64,000 nucleotides of DNA from Ischnura elegans (GCF_921293095.1 NW_025791658.1:248001-312000); one strand, 5' to 3'. Shown: positions 20,923 to 30,860, counted from the stretch's first letter. The notes: a model not told the origin generated them from the sequence alone. Program-made: numbers and translations.

Positions 20923-21352
20923 ATGGAAACCACCACCACTCTCATCAATGATACCAACACCAGTATAACCACCACTACTGCAAGCGATGTTACCAACACA
21001 TCCTCCTCCTCTTCGTTTTCTTTGGTAAACTTATTTTCGTTATGTTTCTTCGTTAATCAAAGGTGTATTTATATCTACATTTATGTATAATTTATATTTA
21101 TTCTTACAGGATAAACTGCGTGATAGGTTACGCCATGCGCAGTATAATCCTACTTATTTGAAGAAAGGGGAGTTGAAGGAGGGGAAATTGTACCGGGTGG
21201 AACGTCTGGAGAAGGTGACTACTCGATACGGTGAGGGTTTGGTGGGGAGTATTGTATTTCAGGGGAGGAATAGGCAAATATTTCTCCCCCGAATATTTTT
21301 AATGAGTGGAGCGGAGGTGATGAAGTATAATTATGGCGACGAAAAATTTTAA
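20923..21352 (+). CDS. TRYG-family protein, two exons (20923-21024, 21110-21352)
   Basis: The Thr/Ser-rich leader exon of 34 codons is joined in phase by a GTAAAC donor and TTCTTACAG acceptor to the TRYG exon (LKKGELKEGKLYRV, TTRYGEGLVG, FLPRIFLMSGAEVM). The 114-residue product ends at YGDEKF; one base change gives a stop there, so the basic tail of the 12411 copy is lost. The Maverick inserted 134 bp downstream. Function unknown. Confidence 0.55.
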
Positions 21353-21485
21353 ATTTATAGAAAAAATAAATTAATAAAGATTAAGTAAATTAAAAATGCT
21401 TTCGATTTGTTTATTTAATTGTTTAACTTTAAGGTCCATCAAACCTGAGCAGATCTTTTCTCCTACTTGCTCAAATAAGGGAGTT

Positions 21486-21491
21486 ATAGAC
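21486..21491 (+). repeat. Target-site duplication, left (ATAGAC)
   Basis: The six bases directly outside the left inverted repeat are repeated exactly outside the right one (41352-41357). Six base pairs is the usual Maverick/Polinton duplication. Joining the two flanks at this hexamer recreates a sequence like 12971-12989. Confidence 0.93.
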
Positions 21492-21620
21492 AGTAGGGTA
21501 AAAAAAAGAACCCTGCAGCACCTGCCATTTTTAATTACCTCCCCCCTACAATTAATTACGCTCCGCCATCTTTAATTAAGCTATCACGTGACTTTTTAAT
21601 CGACCGTCACTTGTTTTATT

Positions 21621-22013
21621 GATCGTAATTTGTTTCCCTTTCATCTTCTTTATCGATATTCACCTATTTCTATTTTCTCTGACGTAATTTACTTTTACGC
21701 TTCTCATTTGTTTTCTCTCGTCGTTTGTTTTACCAATAGCAAATGATTTTCGATCGTCATTTGTTTCCCTTTCATCTTCTTTATCGATATTCACCTATTT
21801 CTATTTTCTCTGACGTAATTTACTTTTACGCTTCTCATTTGTTTTCTCTCGTCGTTTGTTTTACCAATAGCAAATGATTTTCGATCGTCATTTGTTTCCC
21901 TTTCGTTTTCTTTATCGTTATTCACCTATTTCTATTTTCTCTGACATAATTTACTTTTTACGCTTCTCATTTTGTTTTCTCTCGTCGTTTGTTTTTCCTA
22001 ATATAAGATTTTC
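21621..22013 (+). repeat. 131-bp tandem repeat in the left TIR (three copies)
   Basis: Units start GATCGT(A/C)ATTTG at 21621, 21752 and 21883, each 131 bp apart, with a fourth start at 22014. Units 1 and 2 are almost identical and unit 3 is more divergent. The right TIR has only about two diverged units. Confidence 0.85.
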
Positions 22014-22152
22014 GATCGTCATCTTCTTTTCCCAAGCTGCTTCCCCCACTCCAACCCCGCCAACCTCTCCCTCCCCCTTAACCGCTGGATGTTCTGGGTT
22101 CGATAGGAAATAATTCGACAAATGAAAGGCAAAGAGGTGGTAGATATTTTTT

Positions 22153-22158
22153 TTTATT
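22153..22158 (-). terminator. Poly(A) signal AATAAA for the metalloproteinase
   Basis: On the minus strand AATAAA lies 35 bp beyond the stop codon of the metalloproteinase gene and inside the left TIR. The mirror-image AATAAA occurs in the right TIR at 40841. Confidence 0.55.
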
Positions 22159-22192
22159 GTATGTATGCATGTTTACAAACATTTTATAAATT

Positions 22193-23806
22193 TCAATTAT
22201 CGATAATATTATCCATTCGGGAAACTATAGTTTTCAAGTCATTTGCTATGCTCGATAAATCTGAAGGGTAATTCTTGGGACATGGGATACCAAAGAGATT
22301 GAGATCATTTCTTCCAGCCCTCACCATAGTGTTATTAAATTCACTGTATTCGTAAACATCTTTCTCTCTAAAAAAGTAGAGGATCCCATTAGTATGTCTA
22401 AATGCAGATTGTATACCTGTAGGTATCTGTGGCATTAATTTCTTGTGACGAGCTTGACTCTTCGGTCTAAAAGTGCACTCATCCATTTCAACAATGAATT
22501 CCCCACTATGAAATATTAGTGTGCGGGCAGAGTATGTATTAACAATTGCTTGAATTCTAGCGTTTCTAGGAAGGCCGGCGGATATAATATTCATAGGACG
22601 ACCTTCAACTAGCTCCATTGTTGGATAATTAACCATGTATATCAGGCCCTTGATAAATATTACAATTTCTCCACTAGGCCTGCGATAAAGAGCATCAAAA
22701 CCATTGAAATCTTGCTCAGGTAAAAATGGTAACCAATCTGTGATAAGCTGAGGGCCAACGATGTCTATTCTTTCAGTCACTTCCATATCCACATACCAAA
22801 ACCATTTTTCATGAAATAAATACAGCAAATTATTGATTATGAGTAACTGGCGTACATTATCAACTTCACACAAAGTCGGACGGTGAGTATTATTTTTTGC
22901 AACATTCGGTTCTGCTCTGAATCTATCCTCCGGATATTCAGGTGCTCCCTCAGCATCATCATCGTTCCCCTGAACTGGATCATCTTCCTTCTGAGGTTCC
23001 AAGGGTGGTCCATAGAGAAATTGAGCTGCTAGTATATCATCTTCATGTAGTGTCAGACGGTAATCATAATGGTTATAATACGCAAACATCAGAGAATTCT
23101 CATAATTCGAATGTGTAATTCCTAGAGTGTGACCAATTTCATGGAGAAGAACGGCGAGTAAACTGACTTGAAATTCAGGAAGTTCAGGATGATCCATTCC
23201 TAAGAACCACATTTCATCTTGATCGATGTGGATTTCTAGTGGAATATCTCGACTTGATGGTAATTGTGCATGAGCTAATTTTCCACCAATCCCATCCAAA
23301 GGCGAAGAACAAAAATGTCTATTTAAATATTGTTTATGATTGTACCGTGTATTCATTATGAAGATATCCGGATGTTTAGGATCATGCTCGAACTTTAAAT
23401 TAGCTGCTTGACTCCAAATTTCAAACGCTTTCCGAGCTAATTCCATGTACGTCGAGTTCACAAATCCATAATGCCATTTTATTATACCTTTATTCCATTT
23501 GTAATGGTATACAGAAAACGCAGGATCATCAACAACTCCGCAGCGTGGTCTATTGGTTAAATTCAGAGTCATTTCATTCAATTCCCCATCTTTTGTAATG
23601 TTATAGTATTCTTGAAAAATTTCCAAAGCCTCTTTCAATTCCGTATGGTCAATGCTAGTAATTTCATTTTCGGTCACGTTCAAATATCCATACTGTCGAA
23701 GATATTCTGCTACGCAATACGTTTGATTGGTGTGGGTATTTTCACTGGATAACACCTTTTGTACAGCAAGCTCAGTTAAGAGCAAAAAGATATAGACTGC
23801 TCTCAT
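22193..23806 (-). CDS. Matrix metalloproteinase with hemopexin domain, cargo gene of the Maverick
   Basis: The 537-residue product has the full MMP layout. There is a signal peptide (about 1-20) and a propeptide with cysteine switch PRCGVVD (87-93, Cys89). The zincin catalytic domain has HEIGHTLGITH (222-232) and a Met-turn near SLMFAYY, and an acidic hinge (about 270-300) follows. A hemopexin-like propeller is framed by Cys313 and Cys509. All catalytic residues are present. The family consists of secreted zinc endopeptidases that cut extracellular matrix. The gene is intronless and lies just inside the left TIR, which supplies its AATAAA. Capture from an arthropod host by way of cDNA is the likeliest origin. 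A role in crossing basement membranes is inference, by analogy with metalloproteinases of some granuloviruses. Confidence 0.95.
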   Translation of the reverse strand: MRAVYIFLLLTELAVQKVLSSENTHTNQTYCVAEYLRQYGYLNVTENEITSIDHTELKEALEIFQEYYNITKDGELNEMTLNLTNRPRCGVVDDPAFSVYHYKWNKGIIKWHYGFVNSTYMELARKAFEIWSQAANLKFEHDPKHPDIFIMNTRYNHKQYLNRHFCSSPLDGIGGKLAHAQLPSSRDIPLEIHIDQDEMWFLGMDHPELPEFQVSLLAVLLHEIGHTLGITHSNYENSLMFAYYNHYDYRLTLHEDDILAAQFLYGPPLEPQKEDDPVQGNDDDAEGAPEYPEDRFRAEPNVAKNNTHRPTLCEVDNVRQLLIINNLLYLFHEKWFWYVDMEVTERIDIVGPQLITDWLPFLPEQDFNGFDALYRRPSGEIVIFIKGLIYMVNYPTMELVEGRPMNIISAGLPRNARIQAIVNTYSARTLIFHSGEFIVEMDECTFRPKSQARHKKLMPQIPTGIQSAFRHTNGILYFFREKDVYEYSEFNNTMVRAGRNDLNLFGIPCPKNYPSDLSSIANDLKTIVSRMDNIIDN

Positions 23807-23880
23807 TTCAGTGTGAAGCGTAGCACGTGAGGGAATGAAATGAGATTCACAATTTAATACGAACTGAATTTATACACTTT

Positions 23881-25887
23881 TCAACGATGAGGGAGGGGGA
23901 AGGCCTCATCATAAGTCCGTTTACGTGATTCTTCTCTTATCCTATAATCACCCCAGGCTAATGTCGTGATACCATCTCTACATATATAGCGTTTATCATC
24001 GTTTGCACTCAAGGCTACTTTATTTATTTTTAGAGTGTACATTTCATGTTTATTAGATCGTAAAATGTACATCTGTCGATACTCTACGGAATTATCGAGT
24101 AAACACTTTTCGTAATGTTCGAAATTAATAGATTTTCGAATGACGGGCTTGGCAATACCTTTAGCCTTCTTCACTTCTTTAGCATTTTCCATACGATAGG
24201 AGTAAAGTTTGCTTCTCAAGCCGACAAAATTCGTCATAATGTCACCATTACATTCATCCTTCATCTTACCAACCACTTTTTTATTAAAATTTGAGAAACA
24301 CTTGTGATCACAGGGATATGCAGATGTATCGTACAGTTCTAAGTTTTCTTTCATGTCTTCGTATATGTCATTAGTCTCAACATCAATAATCATACCATCT
24401 GTATCCATTTGATTGAGCGATATCTTATTCCCATTCTTCACTTTAAGATGACCGTAAAAAAAATCGTACATTAGGGTTTTGCTTAGATCCAAAACTGCTT
24501 GTCCTGCATAAATTGGCTTCACCATTTTAATCGTTGACATTCTACTGTGAACAGCCACCAAATTTTCAGAAAATATAGTTCTATCTAAAAATCTCGAACT
24601 GGAGATCAATTTATTCAGTCTTTTTTCGTTACACACCAATTCAAGGTTAATTCTTCTCCTTAAATTCTCCATCAGCTTACCAAATACACTATTTACCATA
24701 AGTTTGAAGAAATCCCTGTCAAAATCATTTTTTGCCAACTTCCGTTTTTCGGTATTAATGTTTATGTAAGGATCTAACCATCTCGATTGATCAAACTCGA
24801 TCACTCGTCGAATTCTATTCAGCTTCAGACCATATCTAAGGGCTTGTTTTAAATTAACATAATGAATTACATATTTTTCTTTTGGCTCAAGTGTTGTCAA
24901 TAATTTTCTGAATTTACCAGTAGGAGGTATTTTATTTTCTGGACAAAATGGAAGATCCGAGTGAGTTTCATGTATATTATCGGGATAATCTAAATCAACC
25001 TCGATAAAATATCCTTTAGGATTGTCATCTGAAATATTCAAATTAAACTCTCGAATTTCCTCTTCACTAAGCCATTTAAAACCACCACGAGGAAGAGGTT
25101 GAGACATTGCCCACCCATAGAGATTGTTAGCATCCAAATACAAAAGGTATCTATTAGGAATTGACGCATCATATTCCCTCATATATTTATTATTTGCCTT
25201 ACTGTACCTCTTACAGCATTGACTAATACCTCCTCGTATTCCATTTTCTGTCATCAGCAGCATATCGTAATCAGTCATCAACTCGAGAGTCACCCCTGTA
25301 TGCTTTAACATAGCATCAAACGCTAACCCCGGTGATGTATAATACCATGCAGGGTCAAGCTTATACGTTTCCATGCAAACATCCCGAAAATTTTCAAAAA
25401 TATCGGATAAAATCGTAACATCTGTTTTCAGGTATAAGTCGGAGTATTCACCGAGAGTCTGGCAATTGAATTCAAACCAAATTTTTTGAGCAAATTCATA
25501 ATCGTCTTCGCTTACTGTTTCTCCATTAATATGACTATAAAATTTCTCCTTCGGTGGTAAACATTTTTCCTCTAACTTTTCCCAACTGTCAACATATTCG
25601 TATGGAAAAATTCCTTTCCTCGTAACAAGGTTCAACTTATCTCCATAAACTCGTTTTGTATGAATAAATTTCTCTCGGGGGAGATTGTCAGCTAATTTTG
25701 ATAGGGTCGAAGCCATAAATCGAAAGGTATCCACAAATCTAATGCTGAAATTGTTACCGATACTTTTGCTAAAAGATATATACTTTTCCTCAGAATTCGC
25801 TATGCAATTAATTTCTTTATTATCGTAACCTAAATTTGGTACAATAAAATGAGCATCATATCCGCTTAGGTTATGAAAAAATACAGG
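23881..25887 (-). pseudogene. polB: Protein-primed DNA polymerase B, C-terminal part (palm, motifs A-C)
   Basis: This open frame continues the polymerase after a frame break at about 25887. The apparent start at 25734 is a GTG inside conserved sequence; homology extends upstream of it to the FFHNLSGYDAHFIV exonuclease region. Palm motif A is DANNLYGWAM, motif B NSVFGKLME and motif C MDTDG, where the serine of the usual DTDS is Gly. The C-terminus ends with the RYICRDGITTLAWGDYRI region seen in relics at 53740-53885. The enzyme replicates the linear Maverick genome from a protein primer. Because the frame is broken upstream, this copy should not make a full polymerase. Confidence 0.93.
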
Positions 25888-25889
25888 CT

Positions 25890-27707
25890 CTAAACTCTAA
25901 ATGCTCTAAACTTTCCAGTCAAGTGACAATGATCTTGAACGCGGTCAGCACCCAATTCTTTTCCACAAAGATGACAATACTTAGCGGATTCAAATGCCTG
26001 TTTTTCTTCTTGTGTTAACGCAATCATCTGTACCGTATTTTGATACATATTTTGTACTAGTTCGGCTACCTCTTTGATCCAATTCATAAAAACTTTCGCA
26101 GCATCTCTCCCTCGATAAGAAATTGGTTCAAATTTTAGATTATTTGTACAAATTAGTAAAAAACAAAAAGACATTATTTCATGTTTTTCTATTGCACACG
26201 AATAAGAATGCTCATCATTCGAGCAACAATGTTGAACCTTCGGAAGTATTGACTCAAAATCGGCTACAACTATGGCAGGGACACGCATTGCACGACCAAC
26301 ATTTTTAAATTTCAACAATTTTTCATCATCTCCCGGCATAATTATTTTAGAAGGAGCATTTTTCATACAATCTAAACGATGTATTTCGAGTTTTTCATGC
26401 GTATGAAAATGACAGAAGCAGCGTTTGCAAACGTATATAGAATTATGATTTTTCGTAATTTGTGAATGAAGCAATTTATTAAACGATTTAATCCAACAAT
26501 AATGTGATTTATTTTCTTTAACTAGATAAAGTAAATCTCTATGATCAGATAGTTCTTCATCCACAACTTTTAAAGGATACACGTTATTTTTCTCATCTAT
26601 ACCGAAAACATTAATAGAAATATTATTTTTTATTTCAAATTTACTAATATCTCTCAAAATAACCGGATATTTAATGCAATTCCAATCATACTTTGTTTCA
26701 AAATTTTTATCCTTAATATATTTTATAACTCTAGAGCATGAATATCTAGGTGCTGTTTCTGCCATGTATTTGGAATAAATCGCATATTTAAAGCAGTATA
26801 TATCATTATTCTTAACATTTATTACTGATTTGGTATCATAAATTCTCTTTGGGAGTTCGATGAAAGTGGATCCGCCCAGAGGACGATATTTATTTATTCG
26901 TAATTCTAAACCTGAAATTTCACGTAAAGTCCACCCTGATCCCTTTGCTTGATGTTCGGATTTTTCTTTTAGTAATTTAGCAAACAGATGCTCTACAATT
27001 TCATCTACATTGTCAGTCTCAAATATTCTAACATTTTCCGTTTTAAACCATCTTTCATCCGTAAGTTCCTCTTTAGAAAAATTACACTTGACCAAAACAT
27101 TGATTTTTACCGGAGAAGATTCCAATACATATTTAATTTTCTCAATGACCAGTAACCTGATATTATTCAGAAATGTGATTAAATCACTTCCCTCATCCAA
27201 CCCACTAACCCAGTAAGTCTTTAATCTATTTTTCGCTGCCGATTGAACTTCAACCATTCCCTTTACATTTCCTGCTCCAACTTGTCGTAAAACATGTCTT
27301 CTATGAACCTCACTACTCTCATGAGAGACTTTGTTACGAAAATATGTGTAACAAATTTCACATAGTTTATCTTCTATTGTATTAGCTCCAACACTAACAT
27401 GTCTTTGGTGTACTTCACTAGCTTCATGTGTAAGTCTATCTCTAAAATAAGTGTAACAAACTTCACAAAGTTTATCTTCTATCGCATTAGTTCCAACACT
27501 ACCTTGTAAAACATGTCTTTGGTGTACCTCACTAGCTTCATGTGCAAGTCTATCTCTAAAATAAGTGTAACAAATTTCACAAAGTTTATATTCTTCCGGA
27601 TTAACTCCAACACTATTCTGTAAAACATGTCTTTGATGAACGTCACTAGCTTCATGAGCAAGTCTATCTCTAAAATAAGTGAAACAAATGTCACAAAAAG
27701 TGTCCAT
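25890..27707 (-). pseudogene. polB: Protein-primed DNA polymerase B, N-terminal part with four zinc-finger-like repeats
   Basis: The start is taken at the ATG of MDTFCDIC (27707); an upstream GTG adds 19 residues. Residues 1 to about 155 contain four tandem copies of a CxxCxTYFRxxxxHEAxxVHxRHV unit, each roughly 36-40 residues with two Cys and three His. Next come a segment with FIELPKRIYDTKSVINVKN, a CKRCFCHFHTHEKLEIH finger, the DFES exonuclease motif and the CHLCGKEL...DHCHLTGKF zinc knuckle, where the frame ends. A deletion of about 15 codons with a frame change occurs there, among short TTTAGAG repeats, before the sequence continues at 25887. Transcription would run leftwards toward the metalloproteinase. 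Confidence 0.93.
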
Positions 27708-28048
27708 GTTCTCAATGAATGTTATGTACACTGATGCTTCACAATACCTAATCTTCTTATTCACTGCTAGATAATAAGCTACTTACCGTTATATATAAAC
27801 CAGAGCTCCGACCAGCAGGACGTAACAAGCAGGAAACCGGGGAAAGTGTTTTCTATTTCTAATATTCTCTCAAGAAAAACTTATTCCTTCTCCAAATTAT
27901 TTCTTTTATTTTAAAAAGGTTTTTTTTTACAACACAGTGATGTGAATAATCTGTAATTAAAGAAAGATCAAAATTTAAGTAAATATAATTAAACACAAAA
28001 ACCTAATTTAAAAAACAAAATTAAATAATATTAAATCATAGATACCTT

Positions 28049-28345
28049 TTAATCTTCCAAGGACAAACGCTCTCCGTCCCAGGTGAGCGTGAGAGGCTCC
28101 CCCTCCCCCCGGTTCACAGCATCCACCGCTTCCCTGTTGAAAACCTTTAAGTATCTTTTAGGGAGGAAGAGCCTCCCTCGCTGACCAGCACCCTCAATCA
28201 TTGCCGAAACTCCCTCCCCATACCTAGTTTCAACCACCCATAGATATGTTATGGTATATCTAAAACCTACAACAAGGTTTTCTTTTTTTAGGAAGGAAGG
28301 GAGTTCCTTGTTCACCTTCTGAATTTTCCTTCTCAAGTTCTCCAT
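28049..28345 (-). CDS. TRYG-family protein, Maverick copy
   Basis: A 98-residue ORF starts at an ATG. It shares with the flanking families the blocks FLKKENLVVGFRYTI, ETRYGEGVSAMI and GRLFLPKRYLK, followed by a different C-terminus (LTLTWDGERLSLED). It has no intron and no Ser/Thr-rich leader. It lies 342 bp upstream of the PolB start on the same strand and may be transcribed with it. The function is unknown; size, basic start and placement next to the polymerase make a nucleic-acid or replication accessory role possible, but this is inference. Confidence 0.7.
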   Translation of the reverse strand: MENLRRKIQKVNKELPSFLKKENLVVGFRYTITYLWVVETRYGEGVSAMIEGAGQRGRLFLPKRYLKVFNREAVDAVNRGEGEPLTLTWDGERLSLED

Positions 28346-29245
28346 CTAGAAAGAAAATACATGTTAAGTATTAGGGAAATAATCGTATATAACGTTAAAT
28401 ATATACATGTGAGGAAGAAAACTAAGCCCCACTTACTGCGTTCGGTTTTGGATACTATATATTGGATCGCCTCTGGTGTACTCTACCGCCGATCGAATTG
28501 AAGTGGTGAATTTGGAGGAAGATTCGAGCTCTTATATACCTAAAAGAGGGGTAATACTTTCGAATCACTTAGGGGGAAATAACTGGGAGTAGGTCGTAAT
28601 CATCCAAGGAGAACTGCACTAAGTGAGAGGATGACCTTCCAGTACCGAAGCATGAAGCAAGAGGTCTGAAAATGTCCTTGAGAGCTGCACGTGGTATTTA
28701 TCCTTTCATCATCACTGCGGTGAACCACTGAGGCGGATATGGTAATCACAAGATGAAACAGCATCAATCCAGAGTGTTGGAAATTCTCTCAAGGATTCCG
28801 CGTGAGAGGCCGACCTCGGCACGTGCGTGTCGATCAGCGGTGAAGTGGGTGGAGCAGCGCAGATTCCGCGTGAGAGGCCGACCTCGGCACGTGCGTGTCG
28901 ATCAGCGGTGAAGTGGGTGGAGCAGCGCAGATTCCGCGTGAGAGGCCGACCTCGGCACGTGCATGTCGATCAGCGGCGAAGTGGGTGGAGCAGCGCAGAT
29001 TCCGCGTGAGAGGCCGACCTCGGCACGTGTGCGCTTAATAGCGGAGGAATTAGGGGATGATGTAATACCACTTGATATTCCAGAATTCCTAAAATTTTCC
29101 CTATTTCCGGTACCAACAGGTTCACTGGGGAAAACCTAAAATGGCGCCCTCGATGGTCTTTGAACCCCTTTACCCACCCTACTTGCGACACTATCCATAT
29201 ATATATATATATATATAAATCGGGCGAAAATTCATTACAAAAATC
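28346..29245. promoter_or_regulatory. Divergent intergenic region between left and right gene blocks
   Basis: About 900 bp without a supported gene separate the minus-strand genes from the plus-strand ones, so both transcription directions probably start here. It contains a GC-rich 68-bp tandem repeat (28795-29030) and an AT dinucleotide run (about 29197-29217). Promoters are expected, but no individual element could be assigned. Confidence 0.4.
28795..29030 (+). repeat. 68-bp tandem repeat, about 3.5 copies
   Basis: Units beginning ATTCCGCGTGAGAGGCCGAC start at 28795, 28863, 28931 and 28999, exactly 68 bp apart and almost identical. The unit is GC-rich, unlike the surrounding DNA, and contains CACGTG. 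The weak ORFs across it merely follow the repeat. Confidence 0.92.
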
Positions 29246-29554
29246 ATGAACAGCCTTTTAGCACAGCCGGTGGGTTCTCTAACCCTTTGGAAAGAGATAG
29301 AGGAATTCATATTCAAATTAAAAGAAAAAGCAGACGAAGAATTTAAAAAAATCCTCCAAGAGGCGGAAATAAGTCCGGATCCGAGTGCTTTGCACAATGT
29401 CTGTGATCAATATGAAGCATTTTATGAGAGAGAAGTCTTTCAAAAATTAACTGAAGATTCGTTAAAGTCAACTATAATAGAAAGGCTGCGTTATTTAAAC
29501 AAAGATGATTATGATTATTACATGAGAATTTACAATTGGTGTGATTATTACTAA
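29246..29554 (+). CDS. Unknown 102-residue Maverick protein
   Basis: The ORF starts at an ATG and ends NWCDYY. The product is acidic and rich in Glu and Lys, and probably helical (LWKEIEEFIFKLKEKADEEF). No known domain is recognised. A weak resemblance of ALHNVCDQYEAFYEREVFQKL to the DSNNAK family (ALYHLCLEYI) is seen but is not enough to claim homology. It is the first plus-strand gene after the divergent region. Confidence 0.55.
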   Translation: MNSLLAQPVGSLTLWKEIEEFIFKLKEKADEEFKKILQEAEISPDPSALHNVCDQYEAFYEREVFQKLTEDSLKSTIIERLRYLNKDDYDYYMRIYNWCDYY

Positions 29555-29751
29555 GCGATTAGTCACCATTATACACTCATATAGCGTCTCCCTGTTCACT
29601 CGCAGCACAAACGGCTTTGATAGATTAAAAGACGCATTCCCTATCCTAACTCACACGCCGAAATCCAGTATCCGCCGCTATATACCTTGTTGGATATCTC
29701 AGGCAGGAGACCGAGCACAACAAACGGCTGTTTAATTACCTATTAAGAAAT

Positions 29752-30195
29752 ATGAGTCAGCAAAGGAATTACAAACTTAAATATAAGAAACTTACAGAAA
29801 ACGCGCGTGATTTATACAAGGGTTCTACTAATGCTGCTGGTTTTGACCTTCGAAGCGCATATGACTACACCATTTCACCAGGAAGTCGTCTGTTAGTAAA
29901 AACAGATCTCCAAATTGAGCTGCCATGGGGGTGCTATGGGAGGATTGCCCCGAGATCTGGTCTGGCCTTAAAATATGGAATAGATATTTCAGGGGGAGTA
30001 CTGGATTTCGATTTTCGCGGAAATGTGTCAATTATAATTTGTAATAATAGTAGCGTCGTCTTTAAAATAAATGCTGGTGACAGAATCGCACAATTAATTT
30101 GTGAACAAATATTAAATCCTGATTTGGAAGAAGTGGATTATATGAATGAAACTGAGAGAGGATGTAAGGGATTCGGTTCGAGTGGAGAGAATTGA
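29752..30195 (+). CDS. dut: dUTPase
   Basis: The 147-residue product has the five motifs of the trimeric dUTPase: AAGFDLRSA (about 27-35), GRIAPRSGLALK (about 63-74), GGVLDFDFRG (about 82-91, Phe for the usual Tyr), GDRIAQLI (about 114-121) and ERGCKGFGSSG. It converts dUTP to dUMP and so limits uracil in viral DNA. The length is normal and the frame intact. It differs clearly from the spliced dUTPase-like copies in the flanks, which end GFGSSN and are more divergent. Confidence 0.95.
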   Translation: MSQQRNYKLKYKKLTENARDLYKGSTNAAGFDLRSAYDYTISPGSRLLVKTDLQIELPWGCYGRIAPRSGLALKYGIDISGGVLDFDFRGNVSIIICNNSSVVFKINAGDRIAQLICEQILNPDLEEVDYMNETERGCKGFGSSGEN

Positions 30196-30359
30196 AAGAG
30201 TAGCCGCTAATTGTATGAAATTAAATTATTTGAATAATAATGTATAATATGTTGTTTTTAAAAAAATTAAAAAAATTATTTAAAAATAAATTTATCTCTA
30301 CTTTTTTTTTACCTAAAAAAAAATCTTTCAACCATAGAGAATACTAATTAAGAGAAATA

Positions 30360-30860
30360 TTAAAGAAATTGTGAAATATCTAGAATTTCCCCGTCTTCAT
30401 TGAAAATGAACACTGTCCCGAACCCAAACGCCTGAGGACTCCCTACGTACAATGCAATTGCACTCGGCATGTCCGTTACGAACCAAACCACTCCCCATGA
30501 ACGCCCCGTCCCCGTGGGATCGAAATACGAGCCTGGGGGTAAACCGTATTGTTCAGCGGTAGCCGACAATTGTTCAGCGCTCAAAGGTGGTAGATTGTCC
30601 GCAACTGATAATAACAGTAAAACTGCATACGTACAATTATTTGTAGGAGTTCCATCATGTATCTGGATCTCAAACGGTGGCATATCCAATAAGGCGGGGT
30701 CTTCATTCAAAACATTGTCCAATTCCTCCATTAAAATTTCAAAATCGAGATGAAGCAAATAGGTTTGTAATTCATCCAGCGACTCCTCTCCCATCTCTTC
30801 ACTCGGGAATCTGTTTTCGCTATTTTCCAAAGGAATTCTGGAATGATCTAGTGGGGTCAT
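30360..30860 (-). CDS. Unknown 166-residue protein
   Basis: The first in-frame ATG is at 30860 (MTPLDHSRIP); the frame is open to a TTG at 30938. The N-terminal half is strongly acidic and Leu-rich (about 25-70). The C-terminal half looks globular (NNCTYAVLLLLSVADNLPPL, GRSWGVVWFVTDMPSAIALY, FGTVFIFNEDGEILDISQFL). I recognise no family. It is the only minus-strand gene within the plus-strand block, between dUTPase and the nuclease-like gene, and may be lineage-specific cargo. Confidence 0.6.
   Translation of the reverse strand: MTPLDHSRIPLENSENRFPSEEMGEESLDELQTYLLHLDFEILMEELDNVLNEDPALLDMPPFEIQIHDGTPTNNCTYAVLLLLSVADNLPPLSAEQLSATAEQYGLPPGSYFDPTGTGRSWGVVWFVTDMPSAIALYVGSPQAFGFGTVFIFNEDGEILDISQFL

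Larger units (their letters stand above)
21492..22180 (+). repeat. Left terminal inverted repeat of the Maverick
   Basis: It is the reverse complement of 40819-41351, matching through the distal AGTAGGGT end, the CACGTGACTTTTTAATCGACC block, the C-rich block near 22040-22080 and the inner GTTTACAAAC word. It is about 155 bp longer than the right copy, mainly because of an extra internal tandem unit. It contains the poly(A) signal of the metalloproteinase gene. Confidence 0.9.

Noticed and set aside
1..21491. A second complete Maverick in the left flank
   Set aside because: No terminal inverted repeats, integrase or capsid genes could be found there; only scattered fragments of a gene subset.
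21874..22113. ORF in the left TIR
   Set aside because: It lies in tandem-repeat TIR sequence and has no counterpart frame in the right TIR.
25734..25734. Start of a separate polymerase gene at 25734
   Set aside because: The codon is GTG within conserved PolB sequence, and homology continues upstream to about 25887, so it is one gene with a frame break.
28795..29030. Possible CRISPR-like array
   Set aside because: The 68-bp units are contiguous with no unique spacers, and the setting is a eukaryotic mobile element.
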